NCBI GenBank assembly: GCA_900556695.1
Contig: USQA01000041.1
Coordinates: 1 to 9,090, forward strand
Length of the DNA stretch: 9,090 bases
From: an uncultured Clostridium sp.
Lineage (GTDB): Bacteria; Bacillota; Clostridia; TANB77; CAG-508
Direction: 5' to 3'
Position numbers and translations under genes: made by a program. The notes beneath the pieces are model-generated. The model saw only the letters and a list, made by a program, of their open reading frames with translations, did not search any database and was not told the origin of the DNA. Below, one piece after another: positions 1 to 6,044 of this stretch; positions within the stretch are counted from its first letter, which is position 1, and every line of letters starts with the position of its first letter.

Positions 1-1335
1 AATGGGTCTGATAAGGAAATATATGCTCATGCTATTGAAAAAGATGGACAAGTATATTTACCAATATCAGAAATGAAAGATGTATATGATGTTGAAATAA
101 GAAACATAGAAAAAACTAAAGTTGTAACAATGGATTCTTTAGATAGAGAACAAAAAAAGGCTATTGTAACTTCAAACTTATCAGTAAAATCTTCTACAAA
201 TTTTTTAACTAAAACGGTAGATAGAATAAAAAAAGGAGATTCTGTTATCATTATTTCTTCAGATAAAGGATATACAAAAATAAGAACAGAAAAAGGAAAA
301 ATTGGATATATAAAATCAAAGAAAGTTGCTAATGAAATTACTGTTAGAGAAGAAATGAAAGAAGAAAAACAAATTGAAGGAAAAGTAAATTTAGTATGGG
401 ATTATTATTCTAATGTAGGTTCTGCACCAGATAGATCAGGAACAAGTATAGATGGTGTAAACGTAGTGGCACCAGCTTTCTTCTACTTAGATGATGATGG
501 AAATTTAAAAGATAATATTGGAGAAAAAGGAGAAAATTATATAAATTGGGCACATGATAATGGTTATAAAGTATGGCCAATGGTATCTAATGCAGAAGCG
601 GGATTAACATTGACATCAGAAATAATGAATAGCTATGCTAAAAGACAAAAATTGATCGAAGATATTGTTGATAAATGTGTAGAATACAAGTTAGATGGAA
701 TAAATGTTGATTTTGAAAACATGAAACAAGAAGATAAAGATTTATATTCAAGATTTATTATAGAATTAACACCAAGATTAAAAGAAATGGGATTAGTAAC
801 ATCTGTTGATGTTACAGCACCTGATGGGGGAGAAACATGGTCAATGTGCTTTGATAGACATGTTATTGGAGATGTAGCAGATTATATTATATTTATGGCA
901 TATGACGAATATGGAGTATCTAGCACAAAACCAGGAACAACAGCAGGATATGATTGGGTTAAATTAAGCTTAAATAAATTTTTACAAACAGAAGAAATAG
1001 AATCAAACAAAATTATATTAGGAATACCTTTTTATACAAGAGTATGGACAACTGATCCTTCTGGAAAATCAACGAGTAAAACAGTTTCAATGAAAAAAAC
1101 TGAATCTGTAATACCAGATGGAACGCAAAAACAATGGAATGATGATTTGAAACAAAATTATGTAGAATATACAGATGGAAACAATAAAAAGCAAATTTGG
1201 ATAGAAGATATAGATTCAATAAAATCAAAAATATCATTAATCACAGAAAATAATTTAGGTGGTGTTGCTTCATGGCAAAAAGATATGGAATTAGATGAAA
1301 TCTGGAGTGTCCTAATAGAAGAGATTAACAAATAA
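1..1335 (+). CDS. SH3/GH18 cell-wall hydrolase (5' truncated)
   Basis: The frame is open from base 1, so the gene begins upstream; the ATG at 73 is internal. The visible 444 residues fall into three parts. The first ~45 resemble the end of a copper-amine-oxidase-type N-terminal domain (a VYLPISEM stretch). A bacterial SH3 domain follows at about residues 55-110 (NLSVKSS, GDSVIII, GYIKSKKV). A glycoside hydrolase family 18 barrel fills about 125-440. The GH18 catalytic motif DGINVDFE ends in the presumed acid/base Glu at residue 239 (bases 715-717), and MAYDEY is the later conserved barrel motif. Relatives of this architecture are peptidoglycan N-acetylglucosaminidases, often acting on spore cortex or cell wall. 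Export is expected, but the signal peptide would lie outside the window. The family is clear; whether the substrate is peptidoglycan or chitin-like glycan is inferred. A terminator follows directly. Confidence 0.9.
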   Translation, partial: NGSDKEIYAHAIEKDGQVYLPISEMKDVYDVEIRNIEKTKVVTMDSLDREQKKAIVTSNLSVKSSTNFLTKTVDRIKKGDSVIIISSDKGYTKIRTEKGKIGYIKSKKVANEITVREEMKEEKQIEGKVNLVWDYYSNVGSAPDRSGTSIDGVNVVAPAFFYLDDDGNLKDNIGEKGENYINWAHDNGYKVWPMVSNAEAGLTLTSEIMNSYAKRQKLIEDIVDKCVEYKLDGINVDFENMKQEDKDLYSRFIIELTPRLKEMGLVTSVDVTAPDGGETWSMCFDRHVIGDVADYIIFMAYDEYGVSSTKPGTTAGYDWVKLSLNKFLQTEEIESNKIILGIPFYTRVWTTDPSGKSTSKTVSMKKTESVIPDGTQKQWNDDLKQNYVEYTDGNNKKQIWIEDIDSIKSKISLITENNLGGVASWQKDMELDEIWSVLIEEINK

Positions 1336-1354
1336 TTTACAGAATAATTAGTTT

Positions 1355-1416
1355 AAAACTGAGAAAGATATAATTAAAAAACAAAAATTTTAATCTTATA
1401 TCTTCCTCAGTTTTAT
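1355..1416 (+). terminator. Intrinsic terminator after the GH18 gene
   Basis: A long near-perfect hairpin: AAAACTGAG...GATATA on the left arm pairs with TATATC..CTCAGTTTT on the right, with an inner ATTAAAA/TTTTAAT extension, followed by a T-rich tail. It ends the hydrolase unit 20 bases after the stop codon. Confidence 0.85.
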
Positions 1417-1475
1417 TGTTTTAATGTATTATATATATTGATAGAAAAAAAGCACAAAAAATAGCTAAGAAGTGC

Positions 1476-1504
1476 TTGACATTAACTTTTTTGACATATA
1501 TAAT
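1476..1504 (+). promoter_or_regulatory. Consensus sigma-A promoter of sigH
   Basis: TTGACA at 1476-1481 and TATAAT at 1499-1504, separated by exactly 17 bases. Both hexamers are perfect matches to the housekeeping consensus. Transcription should start near 1511, giving a short leader before the ribosome binding site GGAGG at 1522-1526. Confidence 0.88.
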
Positions 1505-1537
1505 GTAAAAAAACCACATTTGGAGGTATTTTGACAC

Positions 1538-2185
1538 ATGCAAAATGAAAATGTATTCTTTACAACAGACAAATATAACAATTTAACAGATGAAGAAATA
1601 ATATCTCAAATAAAACAAGGTGATGAGTCTGCTTTGGTTTATTTATTAGAAAAATACAAAGATATTGTAAACGCAAAAGTAGGAAAATATTTTATAATAG
1701 GAGCAGAAAGAGAAGATGTCATTCAAGAAGGAATGATTGGACTGTTTAAAGCAATAAAAGATTTCAATCCTGAAAAACAAAATACATTCAAATCTTTTGC
1801 AAATATTTGTGTTGAAAGACAATTAATTACAGCAATAAAAAGTTCAAATAGACAAAAACATATGCCATTAAATTCATACTTATCATTAAATACTGCAGCA
1901 TATGATAATAATGACGAAAACAGTGTTGAACTTATTGATACATTTGATAGCAAAACAGTAGAAGACCCATTAGAAACCATAATGAAAGAAGAATACTATA
2001 ATGAAATACAAAATGCTGTAAATAAATCATTAAGTAAGTTTGAAAAACAAGTTCTAGATAGATTTATAAAAGGGGAAAGCTATGTTACAATTGCTAAAAG
2101 ATTAGATTCTCCTGTAAAATCAGTTGATAATGCAATTCAAAGAATAAGAAAAAAAGCAATAAAAAATATGTTTAATAACGATTAA
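1538..2185 (+). CDS. sigH: RNA polymerase sporulation sigma factor SigH
   Basis: A 215-residue sigma-70 family protein of the usual SigH length. Region 2 covers about residues 30-108: REDVIQEGMIGLFKAIKDF is the core-binding and -10 recognition part, and the SSNRQKHMPLNSYLSLN segment that follows is characteristic of SigH. Region 4 covers about 160-212, with the helix-turn-helix SYVTIAKRLDSPVKSVDNAI for -35 recognition. Known SigH directs early stationary-phase and sporulation genes upstream of Spo0A. Start: ATG at 1538, 11 bases after GGAGG. It has its own consensus promoter. No terminator lies between it and the next gene 62 bases downstream, so the two are probably cotranscribed. The usual sigH neighbours (rlmB, rpmG, secE, nusG) are absent here. 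Confidence 0.94.
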   Translation: MQNENVFFTTDKYNNLTDEEIISQIKQGDESALVYLLEKYKDIVNAKVGKYFIIGAEREDVIQEGMIGLFKAIKDFNPEKQNTFKSFANICVERQLITAIKSSNRQKHMPLNSYLSLNTAAYDNNDENSVELIDTFDSKTVEDPLETIMKEEYYNEIQNAVNKSLSKFEKQVLDRFIKGESYVTIAKRLDSPVKSVDNAIQRIRKKAIKNMFNND

Positions 2186-2247
2186 AGATTGATACATCAG
2201 GTTTATATGAAGAACAACAATATATAATTAATATGAAATGGAGAAAA

Positions 2248-2868
2248 ATGATAGACAAAACAGAAAAAATAAAAGAACTTATTCAAAAAGGTTTTGATTT
2301 AGAACTTTTAGCTTTTGAATTAGATATACCTATTGAACATTTAAAAGATATAAAAAAATCTCAAGAAAAAGAGAAAAGAGAAACCACGAAAAAAAAGTTG
2401 ACCTCTGAAAAATATGATGAAGGAATAGTTAAAGACGAAAAGACAAGAGCTTATTACAAGAAAATAATAAATAAGTATAAAAAAGAAATAGCTTCTAATC
2501 CACAAGATTTTCAAGAAAAAAGAAATTTTATAGCTTTTGCTTATTTAAAATTAGGAAAAATAGATGAAGCAAGAGCTGAGCTAGTAAAGTTAATTGAAGA
2601 AACAGATAGTTTTATGGCATATAGACAATTAATTTATATAGAAAAATTAGAAGGAAATATTGAAGATGCAAAAACATGGGCTTATATAGCAATAGATAAA
2701 TTTCCTAACGATGTTGAAGTTAGAAAGCAATTAATATCAATTGCAAAATTAGAAAATAATAATAAAGAAATTAACAATCAATTAAAAAATATAGATAGAA
2801 TAAATTTACAAAGTATGAAAAATATTGAAAGATTACAAAAAATAATGGAAGAAAAGAAAGAAAGATAA
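2248..2868 (+). CDS. HTH-like module plus TPR-like helical protein
   Basis: I chose the ATG at 2248 rather than the in-frame ATG at 2233. GGAGA (2240-2244) sits just before 2248, and MIDKTEKIKELI then aligns with the N-terminus of the 4380 gene. The product is 206 residues. Residues 8-31 (KGFDLELLAFELDIPIE core) form a short helix-turn-helix-like module shared with the 4380 protein. A charged Lys/Glu linker covers about 36-65. Residues 68-205 are helical, with TPR-like pairs around AFAYLKLGKIDEARAEL and WAYIAIDKFPNDVEVRKQL. No membrane segments or signal peptide. TPR repeats usually mediate protein contacts, so a scaffold or adaptor role is possible; no specific function is recognised. The gene sits 62 bases after sigH without a promoter I can identify and ends in a terminator that overlaps its stop codon. 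Confidence 0.75.
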   Translation: MIDKTEKIKELIQKGFDLELLAFELDIPIEHLKDIKKSQEKEKRETTKKKLTSEKYDEGIVKDEKTRAYYKKIINKYKKEIASNPQDFQEKRNFIAFAYLKLGKIDEARAELVKLIEETDSFMAYRQLIYIEKLEGNIEDAKTWAYIAIDKFPNDVEVRKQLISIAKLENNNKEINNQLKNIDRINLQSMKNIERLQKIMEEKKER

Positions 2869-2896
2869 CTATAATATTAATTATAGTTATTTTTTT
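2865..2896 (+). terminator. Terminator of the sigH / TPR-like unit
   Basis: A perfect 11-bp stem (ATAACTATAAT / ATTATAGTTAT) with a 4-base ATTA loop, followed by six T. The left arm includes the TAA stop of the TPR-like gene. Confidence 0.85.
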
Positions 2897-2903
2897 ATAG
2901 TTG

Positions 2904-2932
2904 TTGCAAATTATGTTAATTTGGATTATAAT
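2904..2932 (+). promoter_or_regulatory. Promoter of the orphan gene at 3068
   Basis: TTGCAA at 2904-2909, a 17-base spacer and TATAAT at 2927-2932. The -35 region (2901-2921) matches the promoter at 7290-7311 at about 20 of 22 positions with one gap. Transcription would start near 2939, leaving a leader of about 130 bases. Confidence 0.75.
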
Positions 2933-2942
2933 ATAGAATGTA

Positions 2943-2994
2943 TTGGGAATTTTCCAAAGTATTTATTGTGTTTTAGCAATGTTTCTAATTGCTA
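2943..2994 (+). other. Two hairpins in the leader of the 3068 gene
   Basis: Hairpin 1, at the predicted 5' end of the transcript: TTGGGA (2943-2948) with TTCCAA (2952-2957), one G-T pair, 3-base loop. Hairpin 2: TAGCAAT (2974-2980) with ATTGCTA (2988-2994), perfect, 7-base loop. Neither has a T-run. They could stabilise the mRNA or be part of a regulatory leader. No known riboswitch is recognised. Confidence 0.4.
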
Positions 2995-3067
2995 GATATC
3001 AAAAATATTAAAATGCCAATATGTATCTGCAACTATTAAACTTTTTAACATCGAAAGGAGAAACTAT

Positions 3068-4204
3068 ATGAATAGGTTTTTAGCAAAAGTAAGGTTAAAA
3101 GAAGAGGAAACTGCTGCATATCTAATTGAAGCATTTTTTCAGAATTTTAATCCAGAAAGCAGTATTGTATTAAAAGAGGACGAAGTAGAAATTGAAGTTT
3201 TTTTTGAAAGTCCGCCTGATGAATTAATTGATGCAATAGAACAATGTGATGTTATTGAACTTTACTGCGGAAAATGTTTAAAAGAACATGAAGATAACGA
3301 AAACGTAAAGTTAAAATCGGATAATGATTTAAAACCCAAAGCATCAGCAGGAGAAATTTTGAATGAAACTAAATTGCCAGAAGTACAGGAAAAACCAGAA
3401 AAACGGAGATCTGAGCAAAATGATTTTCTACACATTCCTGAATTGGAGGCAATCGCCCAAAAGGCAGCTTCTTTTGACAACTTTGTTACATTAGTAGCTC
3501 AGTGGATTCAAGAAGGAAAAAAACAGGATTTCTTCAAAAACATGGTAATTGCTTCAACAGAAGTTGATGTGGTTACATGGAAGAATATAGAAAATGTTTT
3601 AAATCGTAAAAAAATTGTTTTTAAACAATACGATAAAGTATTTTCTAGCGACAAAATTTCTGAGAAAATGAAGGAATATTCTATCACACTAATACCATTT
3701 TTGAATATACTTAGAAAGTATAAAGATTATCCATTCAATCAGGAGAAAGAAACTTCAGTAGAAGAAAATGTTGGGCAGACTGTGGATCAAGCGTCAATAC
3801 AGAATCCTGAAGAAGAAAACTCTGATGAAAGCATCATTTCAAAACCAAGAATAAAAATGGAATGTATGCCAGAAATTCAAGAGTTTGAAGAAACCTTGGC
3901 AAGCATTGATAAAACTCAGGCTATTAGCGAAAGAGTTCGTTATGTATTGAAAGCAATTGGATTAAGTAAATTACCTGCAGATCAACAGAGGCAAATTATT
4001 GAAGTCGCAAGCATTGCTGTCAAAAGTAATGAGATGAATCTTGAATCTATTTTCAGCGTATATGGCGGAGAATATGGAGAAACTCGCATGCAATTTTCAA
4101 AGCTCATCAATGATTATGTTAAAACACATGGAAGCAATGAAAAAGTAAAAATTTTGACATTCCTTTCAGAATTGCAAAAAGTCATTATGCTTGAGAATGA
4201 ATAA
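3068..4204 (+). CDS. Orphan three-part protein, 378 residues
   Basis: I do not recognise the family. Start: ATG at 3068, 7 bases after AAAGGAG (3054-3060). Residues 1-72 look like a small alpha/beta domain (strand, helix, strand VEIEVFF, helix, strand) containing Cys60, Cys67 and Cys70; CGKC at 67-70 is a CxxC motif. A polar, acidic linker covers 73-118. A mixed domain follows at about 119-225 (LVAQWIQEGKKQDFF, VDVVTWKNIENVLNRKK), then a second acidic linker at about 226-262, and a helical C-terminal domain at about 268-378 (RVRYVLKAIGLSKLPADQQ). No signal peptide or membrane segment, so cytoplasmic. It is an isolated unit with its own promoter and terminator. Sampled lines are 37-42% GC, and it uses CGG, CGT, CGC and CAG, unlike its AGA-only neighbours, which suggests transfer. 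That it is a real gene is secure; its role is unknown. Confidence 0.8.
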   Translation: MNRFLAKVRLKEEETAAYLIEAFFQNFNPESSIVLKEDEVEIEVFFESPPDELIDAIEQCDVIELYCGKCLKEHEDNENVKLKSDNDLKPKASAGEILNETKLPEVQEKPEKRRSEQNDFLHIPELEAIAQKAASFDNFVTLVAQWIQEGKKQDFFKNMVIASTEVDVVTWKNIENVLNRKKIVFKQYDKVFSSDKISEKMKEYSITLIPFLNILRKYKDYPFNQEKETSVEENVGQTVDQASIQNPEEENSDESIISKPRIKMECMPEIQEFEETLASIDKTQAISERVRYVLKAIGLSKLPADQQRQIIEVASIAVKSNEMNLESIFSVYGGEYGETRMQFSKLINDYVKTHGSNEKVKILTFLSELQKVIMLENE

Positions 4205-4230
4205 CGAGCTAGTATTTTATTGGCATTAAT

Positions 4231-4266
4231 AAAAACTCTACTAGATTTATATAGTAGAGTTTTTAT
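4231..4266 (+). terminator. Terminator of the 3068 unit
   Basis: A 12-bp perfect stem, AAAAACTCTACT (4231-4242) with AGTAGAGTTTTT (4253-4264). The T-run is part of the right arm. Confidence 0.85.
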
Positions 4267-4307
4267 ATTATAAAGAACGATAAACAAAAAACAATCATTT
4301 ACATAAC

Positions 4308-4336
4308 TTTACAAAGATATAGAATGATGATATAAT
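4308..4336 (+). promoter_or_regulatory. Promoter of the 4380 gene
   Basis: TTTACA at 4308-4313, a 17-base spacer and a perfect TATAAT at 4331-4336. The leader is about 37 bases, with AGGGA (4366-4370) as ribosome binding site 9 bases before the ATG. Confidence 0.75.
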
Positions 4337-4379
4337 AATGAAGCCATATATAAAAAATAGAAAATAGGGAAAAGATAAT

Positions 4380-5498
4380 ATGATAAGTAGTAGTAAAGAA
4401 AAACAAATTAAAGAATTAATAAGAAAAGGATTTGATTTAGAATTAATATCTTTTGAATTAGATATACCATTGGAAGAAATTAATCAATTTAAATTACAGT
4501 TGGAAACAGGCAAAAAAGATAATAAACCAAAAACACACAATGTCAAAGAGATAATAGACCAAAGGAATAAAGCTGCGCATTTAAAAATAAAACATGTCAA
4601 AGAGAGATATAATAAGGCTTTCTTTACAGTTGATAAGTCAGAAGTTAAATTGCCTTCGAAGCTATCTAGACAAGAAATAGAGAGAATAAATCTAAAAATA
4701 GAAGAAATTAAAAATATAATAGCAAAAATGGAAGGATTTTCAGAAGAGGAAAAAAGAAAAAATATTAATTTAATATCTTCAAAATTAAAAACAATAGAAA
4801 AATACAACTTATCAATAGAACAATCAGAGAAGTTATATAATTTAATGCAATCAGAAGAATTAAAAAATATGAATAAAGGCAAAGCATATAGAAAAGCAAT
4901 TAATTCGAATAGGAATATATCAATTAATAAGTTAATAGAATCTATTGATATTGCTCAATATCAAACAGAGAATGTAGAAGAATTAAAAAGGTTAGAAAAA
5001 AGGCTAACACCAACATTAGCACAAGAAAAACCGTTAATTGTAGGTGCAATAAGAACTAAAATATCAAATAAAATATTAAAAATCCAACAACAAAATGCAA
5101 TTGAAAAAATCAGGAATAATATACCTATAGAAATAGAACAAATAATAAGAGATATAGCATCAGACAAGCTAAACATTCAGACAGCTAATGCAATAATTGA
5201 TGAAGAAGCAAAAAAAAGAATAGAAAATAAATCAAAAAATAAATTTACATTAACACAAGAACAGGAAAGAAAACAAATATTAATCCAAATAAAAACAGTA
5301 CTAGCAGAAAAATCAAAACAATATAATATAGAAAATCCAGAAAAAGCAATTGCACAAATTCAAGAGCTATGTGGGGGAGATACAGGACAATCACTAAGAA
5401 CAGTAATAAAGAATTTAATCGGTTCAAAAAAATACAATAAAGCCAAAGAAATATGTGATAAATTTTCCGATAATGATAAAGAAAGTCAAAATTTATAA
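4380..5498 (+). CDS. Long helical protein with HTH-like N-terminal module
   Basis: The family is not recognised. 372 residues in the zero frame. Residues 10-33 (IKELIRKGFDLELISFELD) closely match the N-terminal module of the 2248 protein and resemble a small helix-turn-helix. The rest is almost entirely predicted helix, rich in Lys, Glu, Ile and Asn. A coiled-coil-like stretch lies at about 100-160, and TPR-like helix pairs come near the C-terminus (NPEKAIAQIQELCGG ... KKYNKAKEICDKF, about 315-362). No membrane or signal sequence. Codon use is that of the AT-rich core genes. The frame ends at TAA 5496-5498 inside what looks like a continuing helical protein. The -1 frame carries on coherently to 5734, so this gene is either frameshifted (mutation or read error) or uses programmed slippage at 5489-5495. 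It is a single-gene unit with its own promoter and a terminator after 5734. Confidence 0.72.
   Translation: MISSSKEKQIKELIRKGFDLELISFELDIPLEEINQFKLQLETGKKDNKPKTHNVKEIIDQRNKAAHLKIKHVKERYNKAFFTVDKSEVKLPSKLSRQEIERINLKIEEIKNIIAKMEGFSEEEKRKNINLISSKLKTIEKYNLSIEQSEKLYNLMQSEELKNMNKGKAYRKAINSNRNISINKLIESIDIAQYQTENVEELKRLEKRLTPTLAQEKPLIVGAIRTKISNKILKIQQQNAIEKIRNNIPIEIEQIIRDIASDKLNIQTANAIIDEEAKKRIENKSKNKFTLTQEQERKQILIQIKTVLAEKSKQYNIENPEKAIAQIQELCGGDTGQSLRTVIKNLIGSKKYNKAKEICDKFSDNDKESQNL
5489..5498 (+). promoter_or_regulatory. Possible -1 ribosomal slippage site
   Basis: In the zero frame the codons read CAA AAT TTA TAA, so A AAT TTA sits in exact X XXY YYZ phase and is followed at once by a stop codon. 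AAATTTA is a canonical -1 slippery heptamer; Rous sarcoma virus uses AAAUUUA next to a stop codon. A slip here would join residue 372 to the -1 frame at 5495. I see no strong stem-loop downstream and no clear upstream Shine-Dalgarno stimulator, so a simple loss of one A from a run of five is equally possible. Confidence 0.4.
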
Positions 5499-5734
5499 AA
5501 AGACTAAGAAATGAAATAAGAAATGCGGAAATTAGTGATATTGTGATGAGAGTAATAAATACCAATGGAACAATAGAGGAAGAAAGAGCATGTATTGAAT
5601 TGATTGAAAAAGGATTGAAAATAGGAAATATAAAACCTAGAGCAGTATATTTAGGAAAAAATCAAGATGGTTCAAGAAGTATAACTTTGGAAGACGTATG
5701 GACAGACGAAAAAACAAAAAGATATACTAGGTAA
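5495..5734 (+). CDS. -1-frame 3' part of the 4380 gene
   Basis: This frame is open from 5480 and runs to TAA 5732-5734. Read after a slip at 5489-5495 it adds 79 residues: IKRLRNEIRNAEISDIVMRV, then a helical stretch (EEERACIELIEKGLKIGNIK) and a short strand-like tail (RSITLEDVW). The composition matches the upstream protein, and the segment starts exactly where the zero frame stops. As a separate gene it would begin at GTG 5543 or ATG 5546, giving 63 or 62 residues. No convincing ribosome binding site precedes either, and the coherent sequence upstream of 5543 would be unexplained. I therefore read it as the C-terminus of the 4380 protein, about 451 residues in total, and not as an independent small gene. 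The terminator for the pair lies just downstream. Confidence 0.6.
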   Translation: MKRLRNEIRNAEISDIVMRVINTNGTIEEERACIELIEKGLKIGNIKPRAVYLGKNQDGSRSITLEDVWTDEKTKRYTR

Positions 5735-5747
5735 TTATAAGAAAATT

Positions 5748-5780
5748 AAAAATAAGCCATAATGTAATGGCTTATTTTTT
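5748..5780 (+). terminator. Terminator after the split 4380 gene
   Basis: AATAAGCCAT (5751-5760) pairs perfectly with ATGGCTTATT (5767-5776) around a 6-base loop, with flanking A and T runs extending the stem. It serves both reading-frame parts, which supports a single transcription unit. Confidence 0.88.
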
Positions 5781-5820
5781 GCATTTCTGGAGTATTATTA
5801 TAAAAACGAACGAAATATAC

Positions 5821-5849
5821 TTGAGTTTTTTAGATATATATTATATAAT
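5821..5849 (+). promoter_or_regulatory. Promoter of the tRNA-Thr gene
   Basis: TTGAGT at 5821-5826, a 17-base spacer and TATAAT at 5844-5849. The start would be near 5856, a few bases before the mature tRNA 5' end at 5868. Confidence 0.65.
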
Positions 5850-5867
5850 TCTATCTGTTAAATATAT

Positions 5868-5943
5868 GCTTCCATAGCTCAGTTGGTAGAGTGCAGCCTT
5901 GGTAAGGCTGAGGTCACGGGTTCAATTCCCGTTGGAAGCTCCA
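5868..5943 (+). tRNA. tRNA-Thr (anticodon GGU)
   Basis: A complete 76-base cloverleaf. The acceptor GCTTCCA (5868-5874) pairs with TGGAAGC (5933-5939). The D arm has GCTC/GAGT. The anticodon stem CAGCC/GGCTG encloses loop TTGGTAA with anticodon GGT at 5901-5903. The T arm is ACGGG-TTCAATT-CCCGT. The discriminator base is T (5940), and CCA is encoded at 5941-5943. It reads ACC and ACU codons. It is a lone tRNA gene with its own promoter and a terminator about 30 bases downstream. Confidence 0.96.
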
Positions 5944-5972
5944 ACGATGTATCTGTTAGAACTAATAGAAAG

Positions 5973-6006
5973 GAGCAAATAATTATTGCAAATTATTTGC
6001 TCTTTC
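5973..6006 (+). terminator. Terminator of the tRNA-Thr unit
   Basis: A 12-bp perfect stem, GAGCAAATAATT (5973-5984) with AATTATTTGCTC (5991-6002), with loop ATTGCA and a short pyrimidine tail TTTC. The T-run is weak. The loop and right arm also contain the -35 of the next promoter. Confidence 0.65.
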
Positions 6007-6014
6007 GTTATAAT
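5986..6014 (+). promoter_or_regulatory. Promoter of the MFS transporter gene
   Basis: TTGCAA at 5986-5991, a 17-base spacer and TATAAT at 6009-6014. The -35 hexamer lies in the loop of the tRNA terminator. The ribosome binding site is AGGAG at 6033-6037. Confidence 0.65.
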
Positions 6015-6044
6015 TTACAATATAAAGAAATTAGGAGATAAATT

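Noticed and set aside
73..75. ATG 73 as the start of the GH18 gene
   Set aside because: The frame is open from base 1 with sensible protein sequence, there is no ribosome binding site before 73, and the domain upstream of the SH3 would be cut.
1451..1476. AGCAC / GTGCT inverted repeat next to the sigH -35 as an operator
   Set aside because: Only 5 bp per arm with a 16-base loop; too weak to separate from chance.
2233..2247. Upstream ATG start for the TPR-like gene
   Set aside because: GGAGA (2240-2244) lies inside the extension and serves ATG 2248. The alignment with the 4380 protein also begins at 2248.
2897..3036. ATAGTTG ... CAACTAT as terminal inverted repeats of an inserted element
   Set aside because: Only 7 bp, and it lies inside the intergenic region rather than around the 3068 cassette. 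No target-site duplication was found.
4484..5565. Long open frames on the minus strand opposite the 4380 gene
   Set aside because: Their products are Leu/Phe/Ile/Ser-rich, the typical antisense shadow of an AT-rich Lys/Glu/Asn/Ile gene, with no ribosome binding sites.
5543..5734. Independent small gene starting at GTG 5543 or ATG 5546
   Set aside because: There is no ribosome binding site, and the same frame is coherent from 5480, exactly where the upstream protein stops. It is better read as the continuation of the 4380 gene in the -1 frame.
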